A stretch of 64,000 nucleotides of DNA, from positions 1,364,001-1,428,000 of the forward strand of contig NZ_JAUSXN010000001.1 in NCBI RefSeq assembly GCF_030816015.1, read 5' to 3'. Position 1 is the first letter of the stretch, and each line of letters begins with the position of its first letter. This document shows, one piece after another, positions 18,013 through 27,624 of the stretch. The position numbers and the translations under genes are program-made. This DNA is from Pedobacter sp. W3I1 (GTDB lineage: Bacteria > Bacteroidota > Bacteroidia > Sphingobacteriales > Sphingobacteriaceae). The notes beneath the pieces are model-generated. The model was not told the DNA's origin and searched no databases. It worked only from the letters and a program-made list of their open reading frames with translations.

Positions 18013-19100
18013 GAAGCGCAAGGGCAGTGACAACTATTAAGGTTTGTTCCCGTGCTCCGCTATATCCTTACGCTACGCTCCAGGGATGCCGCTGTGCCCA
18101 GGGCTAGAAAGTTCATTTCCTGCAAGGAAGATCAAATGTATAAAACCTGTTAGCGGTCGTTTATAGACTTATTGCACAGGCTTTTGTTAAATAAACCTTA
18201 TTGTAGCGGCTATCCTTTTTGTTGCACAAGTTCGAAAGCAGCAACAACGCCCACAAAAAGATAGTAGCGGAAAGAAGGACTGCCCCAACCGAAAAACTCA
18301 GAACCTTGCTTTACATAAAAATTAAAATCTTTTTTTGGAGCGCAAAGGCAATGGCAATTATTAAAGGGTGTTCCCGTTCTCCGCTATATCCTTACGCTGC
18401 GCTTCAGGGATGCCGCTGCGCCCGGGGCTAGGAACTTCTATACTGCAAGGAGGCCAAATGTATAAAACCTGTTAGCGATCGTATTCAGGCTTATTGCACA
18501 GGCCTCTGTTAAATAAACCTTATTGTAGCGGCTATCCTTTTTGTTGTACAAATTCGAAAGCAGCAACAACGCCCACAAAAAGATAGTAGCGGAAAGAAGG
18601 ACTGCCCCAACCGAAAAACTCAGAACCTTGCTTTACATAAAAATTAAAATCTTTTTTTGGAGCGCAAAGGCAGTGGCAGCTATTAAAGGGTGTTCCCGTT
18701 CTCCGCTATATCCTTACGCTGTGCTTCAGGGATGCCGCTACGCCCGGGGCTAGGAACTTCTATACTACAAGGAAGACCATTCATTAGATAAATCCTCTCG
18801 CGGTTTTCCCTGGCTTTATTGCACAGGCCTTTATTAAATAAACTATTGTAACGGCTATCCTTTTTGTTGTACAAGGTCGAAAGCAGAAACTGCATTCACA
18901 AAAAGATTGTAGCGGAAAGAAGGACTGCCCAACCGAAAAACTCAGAACCTTGCTTTACATAAAATTAAAATCTTTTTTTGGAGCGCAAAGGCAATGGCAA
19001 TTATTAAAGTTTGTTCCCGTTCTCCGCTATATCCTTACGCTGCGCTTCAGGGATGCCGCTGCGCCCGGGGCTAGAAAGCTCATTTTCTGCAAGGAAGGTA
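18013..19100. repeat. Tandem array of an approximately 322-bp repeat (3 full units plus a partial unit)
   Basis: Units begin near 18013, 18337, 18659 and 18980, each opening with GAGCGCAA and continuing into a block ending CTCCGCTATATCCTTACGC. Each unit also has a second conserved block (AAAGATAGTAGCGGAAAG) and ends with a conserved stretch before a T-run. The fourth copy stops near 19090. The same cores occur in reverse orientation at 30.5-31.6 kb. Short ORFs inside (18219-18431 and 18541-18753) are near-identical only because the DNA is repeated. The third unit loses single bases that break that frame, so I regard the array as non-coding. A structured RNA or nested REP-like element is possible. 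Confidence 0.9.
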
Positions 19101-19125
19101 AATCTACCCCCCATACTATTTAATC

Positions 19126-19290
19126 ATGTCCTTACGGGGTAATGCATTTTTCGGATGTATTAGTACCCTGTCTCTGCCATCTAAACCCGATATACGCGAA
19201 TGCTGGTTTCTTCAACCAGCAGCAGCATTAGCGGGACTAACCCCATCCCAAGAACTACTGCAACTGCTTTCCAAAAAAGAAAGAGGTTAA
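19126..19290 (+). CDS. Possible 54-residue ORF at the edge of the repeat array
   Basis: An ATG at 19126 opens a 54-residue frame ending at 19290, just beyond the repeat array. The C-terminal half (PAAALAGLTPSQELLQLLSKKERG) looks like an amphipathic helical protein tail, which may be the remnant of a larger gene. I recognise no family and there is no clear promoter. It may be chance. Confidence 0.25.
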   Translation: MSLRGNAFFGCISTLSLPSKPDIRECWFLQPAAALAGLTPSQELLQLLSKKERG

Positions 19291-19304
19291 TCCTAAATAA
19301 TAGA

Positions 19305-19377
19305 TTTGTCATCCTGAGCCTGTCGAAGGACTTTTTAAAATGATTTTAAGGCATTTCGACAAGCTCAATGTGACAAA
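19305..19377. repeat. Inverted intergenic repeat (GTCATCCTGAGC...CGAAGG family)
   Basis: Left arm TTTGTCATCCTGAGCCTGTCG and right arm CGACAAGCTCAATGTGACAAA form a long imperfect hairpin with a central loop of about 30 bases. Related copies lie near 10.85, 30.3, 30.9, 31.4 and 48.95 kb. Confidence 0.8.
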
Positions 19378-19421
19378 TTGGATAAATAGACATCATTTTA
19401 AGCGGTATCTAGTAAAAGAAC

Positions 19422-19455
19422 AAAAAATCCCGTTCTGATTTAACAAAACGGGATT
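19422..19455 (-). terminator. Rho-independent terminator after acnA
   Basis: AATCCCGTT pairs with AACGGGATT around a 12-base loop. Read on the minus strand the stem is followed by TTTTTTG, 52 bases after the acnA stop. Confidence 0.85.
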
Positions 19456-19506
19456 GATATTATCAACATCCAAACTTCGGACTACCGACCCGGACTTTCA
19501 GACTAA

Positions 19507-21790
19507 TTAAAGCGCTGCTTTGGCTGCGGCTTCGGCCCTGATGATGTTTAATGCACCACCCGCTTTAAACCACTCAATTTGTTGCGCATTGTAACTGTGG
19601 TTAACCGGAAACTGCTCTTCAGTGCCATCAGCATGGTGTAATACCAGGGTTAATGGTTTATCTGGAGCAAATTCTGTTAAACCTATAATGTCAATAGTAT
19701 CGTCTTCTAAGATTTTATCGTAATCATCTTTATCAGCAAAGGTTAAACCTAACATGCCTTGTTTTTTAAGGTTAGTTTCGTGAATACGGGCAAAAGATTT
19801 TACCAATACCGCACGAACACCTAAGTGACGAGGCTCCATAGCCGCATGTTCACGTGATGAACCTTCGCCATAATTTTCGTCACCCACAACTATAGATCCT
19901 AAACCAGCGGCTTTATAATCGCGTTGGGTTGCGGGAACAGGGCCATACTCACCGGTTAATTCATTTTTAACGTTATCTGTTTTATCGTTGAAGTAGTTAA
20001 CCGCACCAATAAGCATGTTGTTAGAAATGTTATCCAGGTGACCACGGAATTTTAGCCATGGACCAGCCATAGAAATGTGATCTGTTGTACATTTACCTTT
20101 GGCTTTAATTAAAAGTTTTAAACCTTTTAAGTCGGTACCTTCCCAGGGAGTAAATGGATCTAGTAATTGTAAACGGTGTGAAGTTGGAGAAACCAAAACC
20201 TGAACGGATGAACCATCAGCCGCTGGTGCCTGATAACCTGCATCTTCTACCGCGAAACCTTTTGTTGGCAATTCAAAACCGGTAGGCGGATCTAATTTAA
20301 CCTGTTCGCCTTTATCGTTTGTTAGGGTATCGGTTAATGGATTAAAACCTAAGTTACCTGAAATTGCAATTGCAGCAACCATTTCTGGTGAAGCTACGAA
20401 AGCGAAAGTATTAGGGTTGCCATCGGCACGTTTAGCAAAGTTTCTGTTAAACGAGTGTACAATCGTATTTTTTTCTGCTTTCTCTGCACCTGTACGATCC
20501 CACATGCCAATACATGGTCCGCAGGCGTTGGTAAAGATAGTTGCGTCTAAATCTTCGAAAGTTTTTAAGAAACCATCGCGATCTGCCGTGTAACGTACCT
20601 GCTCAGATCCCGGGTTGATCCCAAAAGCCGATTTTGTAACTAAACCTTTTGCTATAGCCTGGTTGACGATTGAAGCTGCTCTTGATAAATCCTCGTATGA
20701 AGAGTTGGTACAAGAACCGATTAAACCCCATTCTACTTTTAAAGGCCAGCCATTTTTCTCCGCCTCCACTTTCATTTGAGAAACCGGAGTAGCTAAATCT
20801 GGTGTAAAAGGACCGTTTAAATAAGGTTCTAAAGTATCTAAATCGATCTCAATAACCTGGTCGAAATAGTTTTCAGGATCAGCATACACCTCCTCATCAC
20901 CTGTTAAATATGCCGCAATTTTATTTGCTTCATCAGCAACTTCATTTCTACCGGTAGCACGTAAATAACGTTCCATGCTTTCATCATATCCGAAAGTTAG
21001 TTGAAGTAGTAGCACCAATTTCGGCACCCATATTACAAATGGTACCTTTACCTGTGCAGCTTAAGTTAACAGCGCCATCGCCAAAATATTCTACAATTGC
21101 ACCAGTACCACCTTTTACGGTAAGGATACCCGCAACTTTTAGAATTACATCTTTAGCAGCAGTCCAGCCATTTAGTTTTCCAGTTAATTTTACACCAATT
21201 AACTTAGGGAATTTAAGCTCCCAGGGTAAACCCGCCATTACATCACAGGCATCAGCACCACCAACACCAATCGCAACCATACCTAAACCACCTGCGTTTA
21301 CCGTGTGCGAGTCGGTTCCGATCATCATTCCGCCCGGGAAAGCATAATTCTCTAAAACCACCTGGTGAATAATACCCGCACCCGGTTTCCAGAAACCGAT
21401 ACCGTATTTGTTCGATACAGAAGATAAGAAATCAAAAACTTCGGCACTTTCGGTTTTGGCATGCGGTAAATCTATTGCAGCACCTTCTTTAGCCGTAATT
21501 AAGTGATCGCAGTGAACTGTAGAAGGAACAGCCACTTGCGGGCGGCCAGCCTGCATAAACTGCAATAAAGCCATTTGAGCCGTTGCATCCTGCATCGCAA
21601 CGCGATCTGGTGCGAAATCTACGTAGTCAGAACCACGTTTAAATGCCGTTTTAGGATCTCCATCCCAAAGGTGGGCATACAATATTTTTTCAGATAATGT
21701 TAAAGGTCTGCCAACTACTTTACGTGCAGCCTCAACGCGGCTGCCAAAGTTTGCATAAACCTTTTTAATCATGTCTATATCAAAAGCCAT
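19507..21790 (-). pseudogene. acnA: Aconitate hydratase A, frameshifted
   Basis: Two overlapping reading frames (21790 to 20984 and 21027 to 19507) together make one aconitase of about 759 residues, the mitochondrial-type length. The first carries the N-terminus ([22 protein letters not shown], with [10 protein letters not shown] and [13 protein letters not shown]). The second carries [26 protein letters not shown] (4Fe-4S ligand cysteines) and the swivel domain ([10 protein letters not shown]). The break is a direct duplication of 4 bases (AGTTAGTT at 20995-21002 on the plus strand). Removing one copy restores [22 protein letters not shown] across the joint. The enzyme would convert citrate to isocitrate in the TCA cycle. 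An intact acnB lies upstream, so loss would be tolerable. A sequence error cannot be excluded. Confidence 0.9.
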
Positions 21791-21912
21791 ACTTTGTTTT
21801 TTTTATATTATTGTCAATAACAACACTGACTAAATTAAACAATTTTTAATAGACTTGTTTTTGTGAATTGTCAAATTGTGTTATTTAAAAACATTCTATC
21901 CAATCATTAGTG

Positions 21913-21947
21913 TAAATAAAAAGGCTATCTGATTATCGGATAGCCTT
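21913..21947 (-). terminator. Rho-independent terminator after acnB
   Basis: AAGGCTATC...GATAGCCTT form a 9-bp stem. On the minus strand the stem is followed by TTTTTATTT, 38 bases after the acnB stop, so acnA must have its own promoter or depends on read-through. Confidence 0.85.
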
Positions 21948-21984
21948 GATGCTTTATTAACAATAAAATATGCTTATTTGTTTC

Positions 21985-24750
21985 TTATTGTTTTGTAGAA
22001 ATTGGCGTAAACTTGGTTAAATTAATACCTTCTACCGCTAATTTATATTCTTCAATACTTGGAATACGACCTAAAATAGCCGAAAGAACCACTACTGGTG
22101 TAGATGCCAATAAAGATTCTCCTTTTTTACCGTCCTTGTCTTCTACCACACGGCCCTGGAATAAACGGGTTGACGTGGCCATTACAGTGTCGCCTTTAGC
22201 CGCTTTTTCCTGGTTACCCATGCAAAGGTTACAACCCGGACGCTCTAAGTACATGATGTTTTCATATTCGGTACGAGCTGCAGCCTTAGGTAAGGCATCG
22301 CTGAACTCAAATCCAGAGTATTTTTGTAAGTATTCCCAATCGCCTTCTGCTTTCAACTCATCAATGATATTGTAAGTAGGGGCTGCAACGACCAATGGTG
22401 CTTTGAACTCTACTTTACCCGTTAGTGTCTCTACGTTTCTCAACATTTGAGAAACGATTTTCAAGTCATCTTTATGTACCATACAAGAACCTACGAAACC
22501 AAGATCTACTTTTTTATCGCCACCGTAAAAAGTTAAGTCTCTAATGGTATCGTGCGTATAACGTTTAGAAACATCTACATTATTCACATCCGGATCAGCA
22601 ATCATTGGTTCTTCAATTAGATCCAGATCAATTACAACCTCAGCATAATATTTAGCATTATCATCTGGCATTAAAGCAGGCTTAATGCCCGTTTTTATTT
22701 CCTCAATACGTTTATTTGCCTTATTGATCAAACCTTGTAAAACCTGGTTATGGTTGTCCATACCTTTGTCTATCATAATTTGAATACGATTTTTAGCAAT
22801 TTCTAAAGATTGGATTAAAGTATCGTCTTGCGAAATACAGATAGATGCTTTTGCTTTCATCTCGGCTGTCCAATCGGTAAAAGTAAAGGCCTGGTCGGCT
22901 AATAAAGTACCAATGTGTACCTCGATGATACGACCCTGGAATACGTTTTCGCCATCAAACTGCTGTAACATTTGCAATTGTGTCGCATGTACTACATCAC
23001 GGAAATCCATGTGTTCTTTCATTTGACCTTTGAATGTTACTTTTACTGATTCAGGAATTGGCATGGAAGCTTCTCCAGTTGCCAATGCCAATGCCACCGT
23101 ACCAGAATCTGCGCCGAAAGCCACACCTTTAGACATACGTGTGTGCGAGTCACCACCGATGATAATTGCCCACTCATCAATAGTGATGTCGTTCAATACT
23201 TTGTGAATAACATCGGTCATTGAATGATATTCGCCTTTAGGGTCACGGGCAGTAATCACGCCAAAATCATTCATAAACTTCATCAGTTTAGGGATATTTG
23301 CCTGTGCTTTTTTATCCCAAACAGATGCGGTATGGCAACCTGACTGATATGCGCCATCAACAATTGGAGAAATAACTGTAGCGGCCATGGCCTCTAATTC
23401 CTGAGCGGTCATCAAACCTGTTGTATCTTGAGAACCAACAATGTTTACTTCTACACGAACGTCAGAACCGGCATGTAAAACCTTGCCCTGTGTTAAACCT
23501 ACTGCATTTCTGTTAAATATTTTTTCTACAGCGGTTAAACCCTGCCCTTCGATAGATACCTCTTTAGCCGGGGCGAATACTGTTGAAGCTTCGATACCTA
23601 AAGTTCTGGCTGCAAAAGTTTGGATTTTTTTACCAAAAACAATAGCGTAAGAACCGCCGGCTTTGATAAATTCCATTTTTTGCGGTGTCAATGCTTTTGA
23701 AATGTCGATCAACTCTTGATCTCCATTGTATAATTTTTTAGTTTTTGTATTAATGGTAAGCACCGTACCCGTTTCTATAGCGTAAACCTGCTCTAAAATT
23801 GGCTCGCCATTTTCGTTACGAATAACATTTCCATTCTCATCAGTTTTCTTTACCCAGTTTTTAAGATCGATACCAATGCCGCCTGTTACATCAACTGTTG
23901 TTAAGAAAATTGGAGAAATACCATTGGTACCACCTACAATTGGGGCTATGTTTACAAATGGGATATAAGGGCTAGATCTTTTGCCCGTCCAAAGTGCCAC
24001 ATTATTTACACCAGACATACGTGAGGAACCTACACCCATGGTGCCTTTTTCAGCTACCAGCATCACACTTTTATCCGGATGTAGTGCCTGCAATGCTTGG
24101 ATTTCCTCTTGTGCCTCTGGCGTAATCATACATTTACCATGCAATTCACGATCTGAACGGGAGTGTGCCTGGTTACCTGGAGACAATAAATCTGTAGAAA
24201 TATCGCCAATACCCGCGATAAAAGTTACCACTTTGATTTCTTCTGCTACTTCAGGAAGTTTAGTAAAGAATTCAGCCCTGGCATAACTTTCCAGTATTTC
24301 TTTAGCGATATCGTTGCCATTATTGTAGGCTTCTTTTAAACGATCCGTATCGGCATCGTACAAGTAAACCTGCGTTTTAAGGACATCTGCGGCTTTATGG
24401 GCTTTATCACCATTATCGGCCAAAGCAATGTCTAATAACACTTTGATAGAAGATCCACCCTTCATGTGCGACAACAATTCGAAAGCAAAATCAGGTGTAA
24501 TTTCTGCGACGATAGTTCCGCCTAAAATAATTTCTTTTAAAAACTCTGCTTTTACACCAGCTGCTCCGGTAGTGCCCGGCAAGGTGTTATATATGAAAAA
24601 ATTAACAGCATCTGCTCTGTTAAAATTATTTACATTTTTGATTTGATCGATGATTTCACTTAATAATTCAGCTCCATCAATAGGTTTAGGGTGAAGACCT
24701 TGTGTTTTTCTTTCTTCAATCTCCTGGATATAATCGTTATAAATACTCAT
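21985..24750 (-). CDS. acnB: Bifunctional aconitate hydratase B / 2-methylisocitrate dehydratase
   Basis: The 921-residue protein is full length for AcnB, a 4Fe-4S enzyme that interconverts citrate and isocitrate and can also hydrate 2-methyl-cis-aconitate. The N-terminal HEAT-like and swivel domains (1-390) contain VAEKGTMGVGSSRMSGVNN. The catalytic part has HTASVWDKKAQANIPKLM, IGGDSHTRMSKGVAFGADSG and cysteine ligands in GSCMVHKDDL and RPGCNLCMGNQEKA. It is cytoplasmic and in tandem with the broken acnA, separated by 194 bases and a terminator. No riboswitch was recognised upstream. Confidence 0.95.
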   Translation of the reverse strand: MSIYNDYIQEIEERKTQGLHPKPIDGAELLSEIIDQIKNVNNFNRADAVNFFIYNTLPGTTGAAGVKAEFLKEIILGGTIVAEITPDFAFELLSHMKGGSSIKVLLDIALADNGDKAHKAADVLKTQVYLYDADTDRLKEAYNNGNDIAKEILESYARAEFFTKLPEVAEEIKVVTFIAGIGDISTDLLSPGNQAHSRSDRELHGKCMITPEAQEEIQALQALHPDKSVMLVAEKGTMGVGSSRMSGVNNVALWTGKRSSPYIPFVNIAPIVGGTNGISPIFLTTVDVTGGIGIDLKNWVKKTDENGNVIRNENGEPILEQVYAIETGTVLTINTKTKKLYNGDQELIDISKALTPQKMEFIKAGGSYAIVFGKKIQTFAARTLGIEASTVFAPAKEVSIEGQGLTAVEKIFNRNAVGLTQGKVLHAGSDVRVEVNIVGSQDTTGLMTAQELEAMAATVISPIVDGAYQSGCHTASVWDKKAQANIPKLMKFMNDFGVITARDPKGEYHSMTDVIHKVLNDITIDEWAIIIGGDSHTRMSKGVAFGADSGTVALALATGEASMPIPESVKVTFKGQMKEHMDFRDVVHATQLQMLQQFDGENVFQGRIIEVHIGTLLADQAFTFTDWTAEMKAKASICISQDDTLIQSLEIAKNRIQIMIDKGMDNHNQVLQGLINKANKRIEEIKTGIKPALMPDDNAKYYAEVVIDLDLIEEPMIADPDVNNVDVSKRYTHDTIRDLTFYGGDKKVDLGFVGSCMVHKDDLKIVSQMLRNVETLTGKVEFKAPLVVAAPTYNIIDELKAEGDWEYLQKYSGFEFSDALPKAAARTEYENIMYLERPGCNLCMGNQEKAAKGDTVMATSTRLFQGRVVEDKDGKKGESLLASTPVVVLSAILGRIPSIEEYKLAVEGINLTKFTPISTKQ

Positions 24751-25337
24751 CTTAGCTATTTTATTCTTTTGTTATAGGTTGTGCATACAAACAGGCACAA
24801 TTTGACAAGAAGAATACGGTGGTTTACATTTAATTTGTGGTTATTAACTATAAAAACTGAGTTTTATGGTCAAAGCAAAAATAACAAAAAGCAATCTTTA
24901 AATGTAATTTAAGCAGGCGATTCAGTAATTTGGAATTATTCTAAATTACGAGAAAGGATATGAATTTAAGGTCATAAAAACGTATAAATTATGGATGCGT
25001 TTATATGATTAGTAGGTGTTTTGTGAATGTCCGGCATAATTTAAAATCTCCATTTTTAACAGCTTATATTATAACCGTCACCCTGATCCAATAGCCATCG
25101 GATTCATTTCAGATCCTATCTAGCAGGAAAGATGAATCAAGTTTAGGACGATTGCGTTGGCTGCTGTTAGTTAGGTAAAAAGCAGTTACAAATGATAGAA
25201 TTTAATACCTAAGCTACTGTTCATTATCGAACAGAATTGTTCAATTACGAACGCAACCTGTTAACGGTACGTCGCTAAATCGCGCTTTCCAAATCACCAT
25301 AGGTTATGGGCAATAATGGCACAACTATCGCTAAGTG
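24751..25337. other. Intergenic region without a recognisable gene
   Basis: 587 bases upstream of acnB and downstream of the deacetylase gene. It holds a degenerate copy of the GTCA-CCTGA...CAGGA family repeat (about 25076-25150) and AT-rich DNA. No open frame longer than about 25 codons with a convincing start was seen. The 100 bases next to acnB should hold its promoter. Confidence 0.5.
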
Positions 25338-26015
25338 CTACAATGATGAAAACGTAAAACCTTTTTCAGTAAAATAAGCCAATACTTTGGGAAGTGCGTA
25401 AGATAACCGGTCGAATGCTTTTAAACTATCGTGAAATACAATTATTGAACCATTTTCGGTATGTTTAATCACGTTTTGATAACATTTTTCGGGTGGGAGT
25501 TTAGTGTCGAAATCGCCGCTAAGTACATCCCACATTACGATGTTCAGTCCTGAGTCTTTAGTCTCGAGTCCTGAGTCAGACTTTGGACTTTGGAATATGG
25601 ACTTTGGACTTCGGACTTCAGACTTCAGACTTGTAATCTGACTCTTCCTAATCCGTCCGTAGGGTGGGCGGAAAAGGTGGGTTTGCGTAAGTTTCTGGCA
25701 TTTTAGCGTATTTTGAAGATAGGTTTCATTATCGGTTTTCCAGCCTTTTAAATGATTGAAAGTATGGTTGCCAATTGCATGTCCGTCGTATTTTATGCGT
25801 TCAAAAACTTCGGGGTGTTTTACAATATTATCGCCAATGCAAAAAAATGTAGCTTTAGCATTAAAGGCTTTTAAAGTTTTTAATACAAAATCTGTAACAT
25901 TGGGTATAGGTCCATCGTCAAAGGTCAAATAAATAACTTTTTCGGTGCGGGATTTATTCCATAATAGTGATGGATAATACCATTTTAGCAGAAGCGGTGA
26001 TTTGATCAGGTACAT
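25338..26015 (-). CDS. Polysaccharide deacetylase (NodB-like) with an in-frame repeat insertion
   Basis: The 225-residue protein is a CE4/NodB-homology deacetylase: TFDDGP with D33-D34, metal histidines in the H84-TFN-H88 motif, RPPYGR at 116-121, MWDVLSGDFD at about 161-170 and IVFHDS near the C-terminus. It should remove N- or O-acetyl groups from a polysaccharide such as peptidoglycan or chitin-type glycan; a short hydrophobic N-terminus may anchor it. Between RPPYGR and MWDVLS there are about 30 extra residues (about 128-157) rich in Ser, Pro, Lys and Asp. They are encoded by the intergenic-type repeat 25543-25632, and I would not expect them from the family. A TAnnTTTG element (26024-26031 on the plus strand as CAAAGTTA) is 8 bases upstream. 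Confidence 0.85.
   Translation of the reverse strand: MYLIKSPLLLKWYYPSLLWNKSRTEKVIYLTFDDGPIPNVTDFVLKTLKAFNAKATFFCIGDNIVKHPEVFERIKYDGHAIGNHTFNHLKGWKTDNETYLQNTLKCQKLTQTHLFRPPYGRIRKSQITSLKSEVRSPKSIFQSPKSDSGLETKDSGLNIVMWDVLSGDFDTKLPPEKCYQNVIKHTENGSIIVFHDSLKAFDRLSYALPKVLAYFTEKGFTFSSL
25543..25632. repeat. Repeat (GACTTTGGACTTCGG type) embedded in the deacetylase gene
   Basis: This approximately 90-base stretch consists of imperfect copies of GACTTYGGACTTYRGACTT and CCTGAGTC words. The same kind of sequence occurs between genes at about 10.8 kb and 19.47-19.50 kb. Its length is a multiple of three and it reads through in frame inside the coding region. Confidence 0.8.
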
Positions 26016-26089
26016 TTTAGCTACAAAGTTACTAAATGCCTGTACAGATTGAAATTATTAAAGTTGTTTATATAGATTTGAAACAAATT

Positions 26090-27529
26090 ATGAAGATGTT
26101 TACCAAGAATAAGTTAGTTACCGGTTTTGCTTTTGTTATTGCGCTCGGTTTTGCCAGTAATGCTAATGCCCAGCAAGTTTTAACCATCCAACAGGCAGTA
26201 GATAATACCCTTAGAAATAATTTACAGATCAAACAGGCTGCTTTTAGTGCCGCTCTAAGTAATGAAACACTAAGTCAATCTAAAAATGCGCTTTTACCAA
26301 CGCTTAACGGAGCAGCAAGTTATAATAAAAACTTCGGTCGTAGTATCGATCCATCAACCAATCAGTTTATTTCACAACAATTTTCATCAGCCAACGGTAG
26401 CTTAAGTGCAAGTGCCGATCTTTTTCAGGGCTTTCAGAAAATTAATCAGATCAGACAGAACAAACTTTTGCTTGCTGCCGATCAAACCAATGTAGAGAAA
26501 ATCAAAAACGATTTAATTTTACAGGTGGTTACCTCATATATGCAGATTTTGTACAACAAAGATTTATTAGCTGCATCACAACAACAATTAGAAGTTGCCA
26601 AGCAGACCTTAAAAAGAGAGCAGGCCTTATTAGATGCGGGTAATAAGACCTTAGCCGATATTTCGCAGGCAAAATCTCAGGTAGCTACTGCCGAGTTGAA
26701 TACTACAAATGCTCAAAATACATTATCGGTATCTTATTTAACTTTAAATCAATTGATGGAAATGCAACCAGAAAATAGATTTGAGGTAAAGGCACCGGTT
26801 ATTGCAGAAAACTATTCTTTACAGAATAGTTATGATATTAATACAATTTTTACCAGTGCGGTAACTAGTTTCCCTGATGTTAAGTTAGCATCGTTAAGAA
26901 CCGAAGCTGCATTAAGAGGAATTAGTGTAGCTAAATCTTCTTATTACCCAAGACTATCTGTCGGTGCCGGTTTAGGGTCTAACTTTTCCAGTGGCAGGAG
27001 TAAAGTAGTTTCTATTACCCCAAATGGATTCTCTGAAATTGGAAGAACCTTAACGACTAACGAATCTGTTGTTACACCAGATTTTGTGACTGTTTTAGGC
27101 AAACAGGCATTCGGTTCTCAAATAGAGGATAACTTTAATCAATATGTTGGATTAAATCTTTCGATTCCTATTTTTAATGGTTTCCAGGCAAGAACAAATG
27201 TTAGAAAAGCAAAAATTAACTATCAGAATACACAGGTACAGGAGCAGCTTACCAAGAATAATTTAAGTAAGGTGATTTCGCAGGCAGTTTATGATTTAAA
27301 GGCCGCAGAAAGCCGTTATTCATCAACTCAGAATGCATTTCAGGCGCAAAAAGATGCCTTTTATGTAATTGAGCAGCGTTATAATGTTGGTTTAGTAAAC
27401 TCATTAGATTACAGCACAGCGCAAACCAATAGAAATAAAGCGGAGATAGATTTTATCCAGGCTAAATACGATCTTTTGTTCAGGGCAAAAGTAATTGATT
27501 ACTATTTAGGTAAACAAATTGTTTTTTAG
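26090..27529 (+). CDS. TolC family outer-membrane efflux protein
   Basis: From the ATG at 26090 the protein has 479 residues, with a signal peptide (MKMFTKNKLVTGFAFVIALG, cleaved after SNANA). The upstream ATG at 26036 would place 18 non-signal residues in front and is rejected. The two-lobed outer-membrane efflux fold shows as long coiled helices: LTIQQAVDNTLRNNLQIKQAA and SLDYSTAQTNRNKAEIDFIQAKYDLL. It forms a trimeric outer-membrane channel. The adaptor gene follows after 95 bases. No inner-membrane pump gene lies next to them here. Confidence 0.92.
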   Translation: MKMFTKNKLVTGFAFVIALGFASNANAQQVLTIQQAVDNTLRNNLQIKQAAFSAALSNETLSQSKNALLPTLNGAASYNKNFGRSIDPSTNQFISQQFSSANGSLSASADLFQGFQKINQIRQNKLLLAADQTNVEKIKNDLILQVVTSYMQILYNKDLLAASQQQLEVAKQTLKREQALLDAGNKTLADISQAKSQVATAELNTTNAQNTLSVSYLTLNQLMEMQPENRFEVKAPVIAENYSLQNSYDINTIFTSAVTSFPDVKLASLRTEAALRGISVAKSSYYPRLSVGAGLGSNFSSGRSKVVSITPNGFSEIGRTLTTNESVVTPDFVTVLGKQAFGSQIEDNFNQYVGLNLSIPIFNGFQARTNVRKAKINYQNTQVQEQLTKNNLSKVISQAVYDLKAAESRYSSTQNAFQAQKDAFYVIEQRYNVGLVNSLDYSTAQTNRNKAEIDFIQAKYDLLFRAKVIDYYLGKQIVF

Positions 27530-27624
27530 GATAAATAAATAGGATAAATAAAGAAGGGATAGGTTTAACTTTTAAACTTTCAAGCATTACAACTTTAATA
27601 CAAACAAACGAAATACAATAAATT

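Noticed and set aside
18219-18753. Two near-identical 70-codon plus-strand ORFs in the 18-19 kb array, and similar minus-strand ORFs at 30452-30730 and 30968-31231
   Set aside because: They exist because the DNA is repeated. In the third unit single-base losses break the frame, and downstream of the shared core the two arrays read in different frames, so protein sequence is not under selection.
24751-25337. Riboswitch or RNA gene upstream of acnB
   Set aside because: No conserved aptamer pattern or stable hairpin with a T-run was seen; only AT-rich DNA and a decayed repeat.
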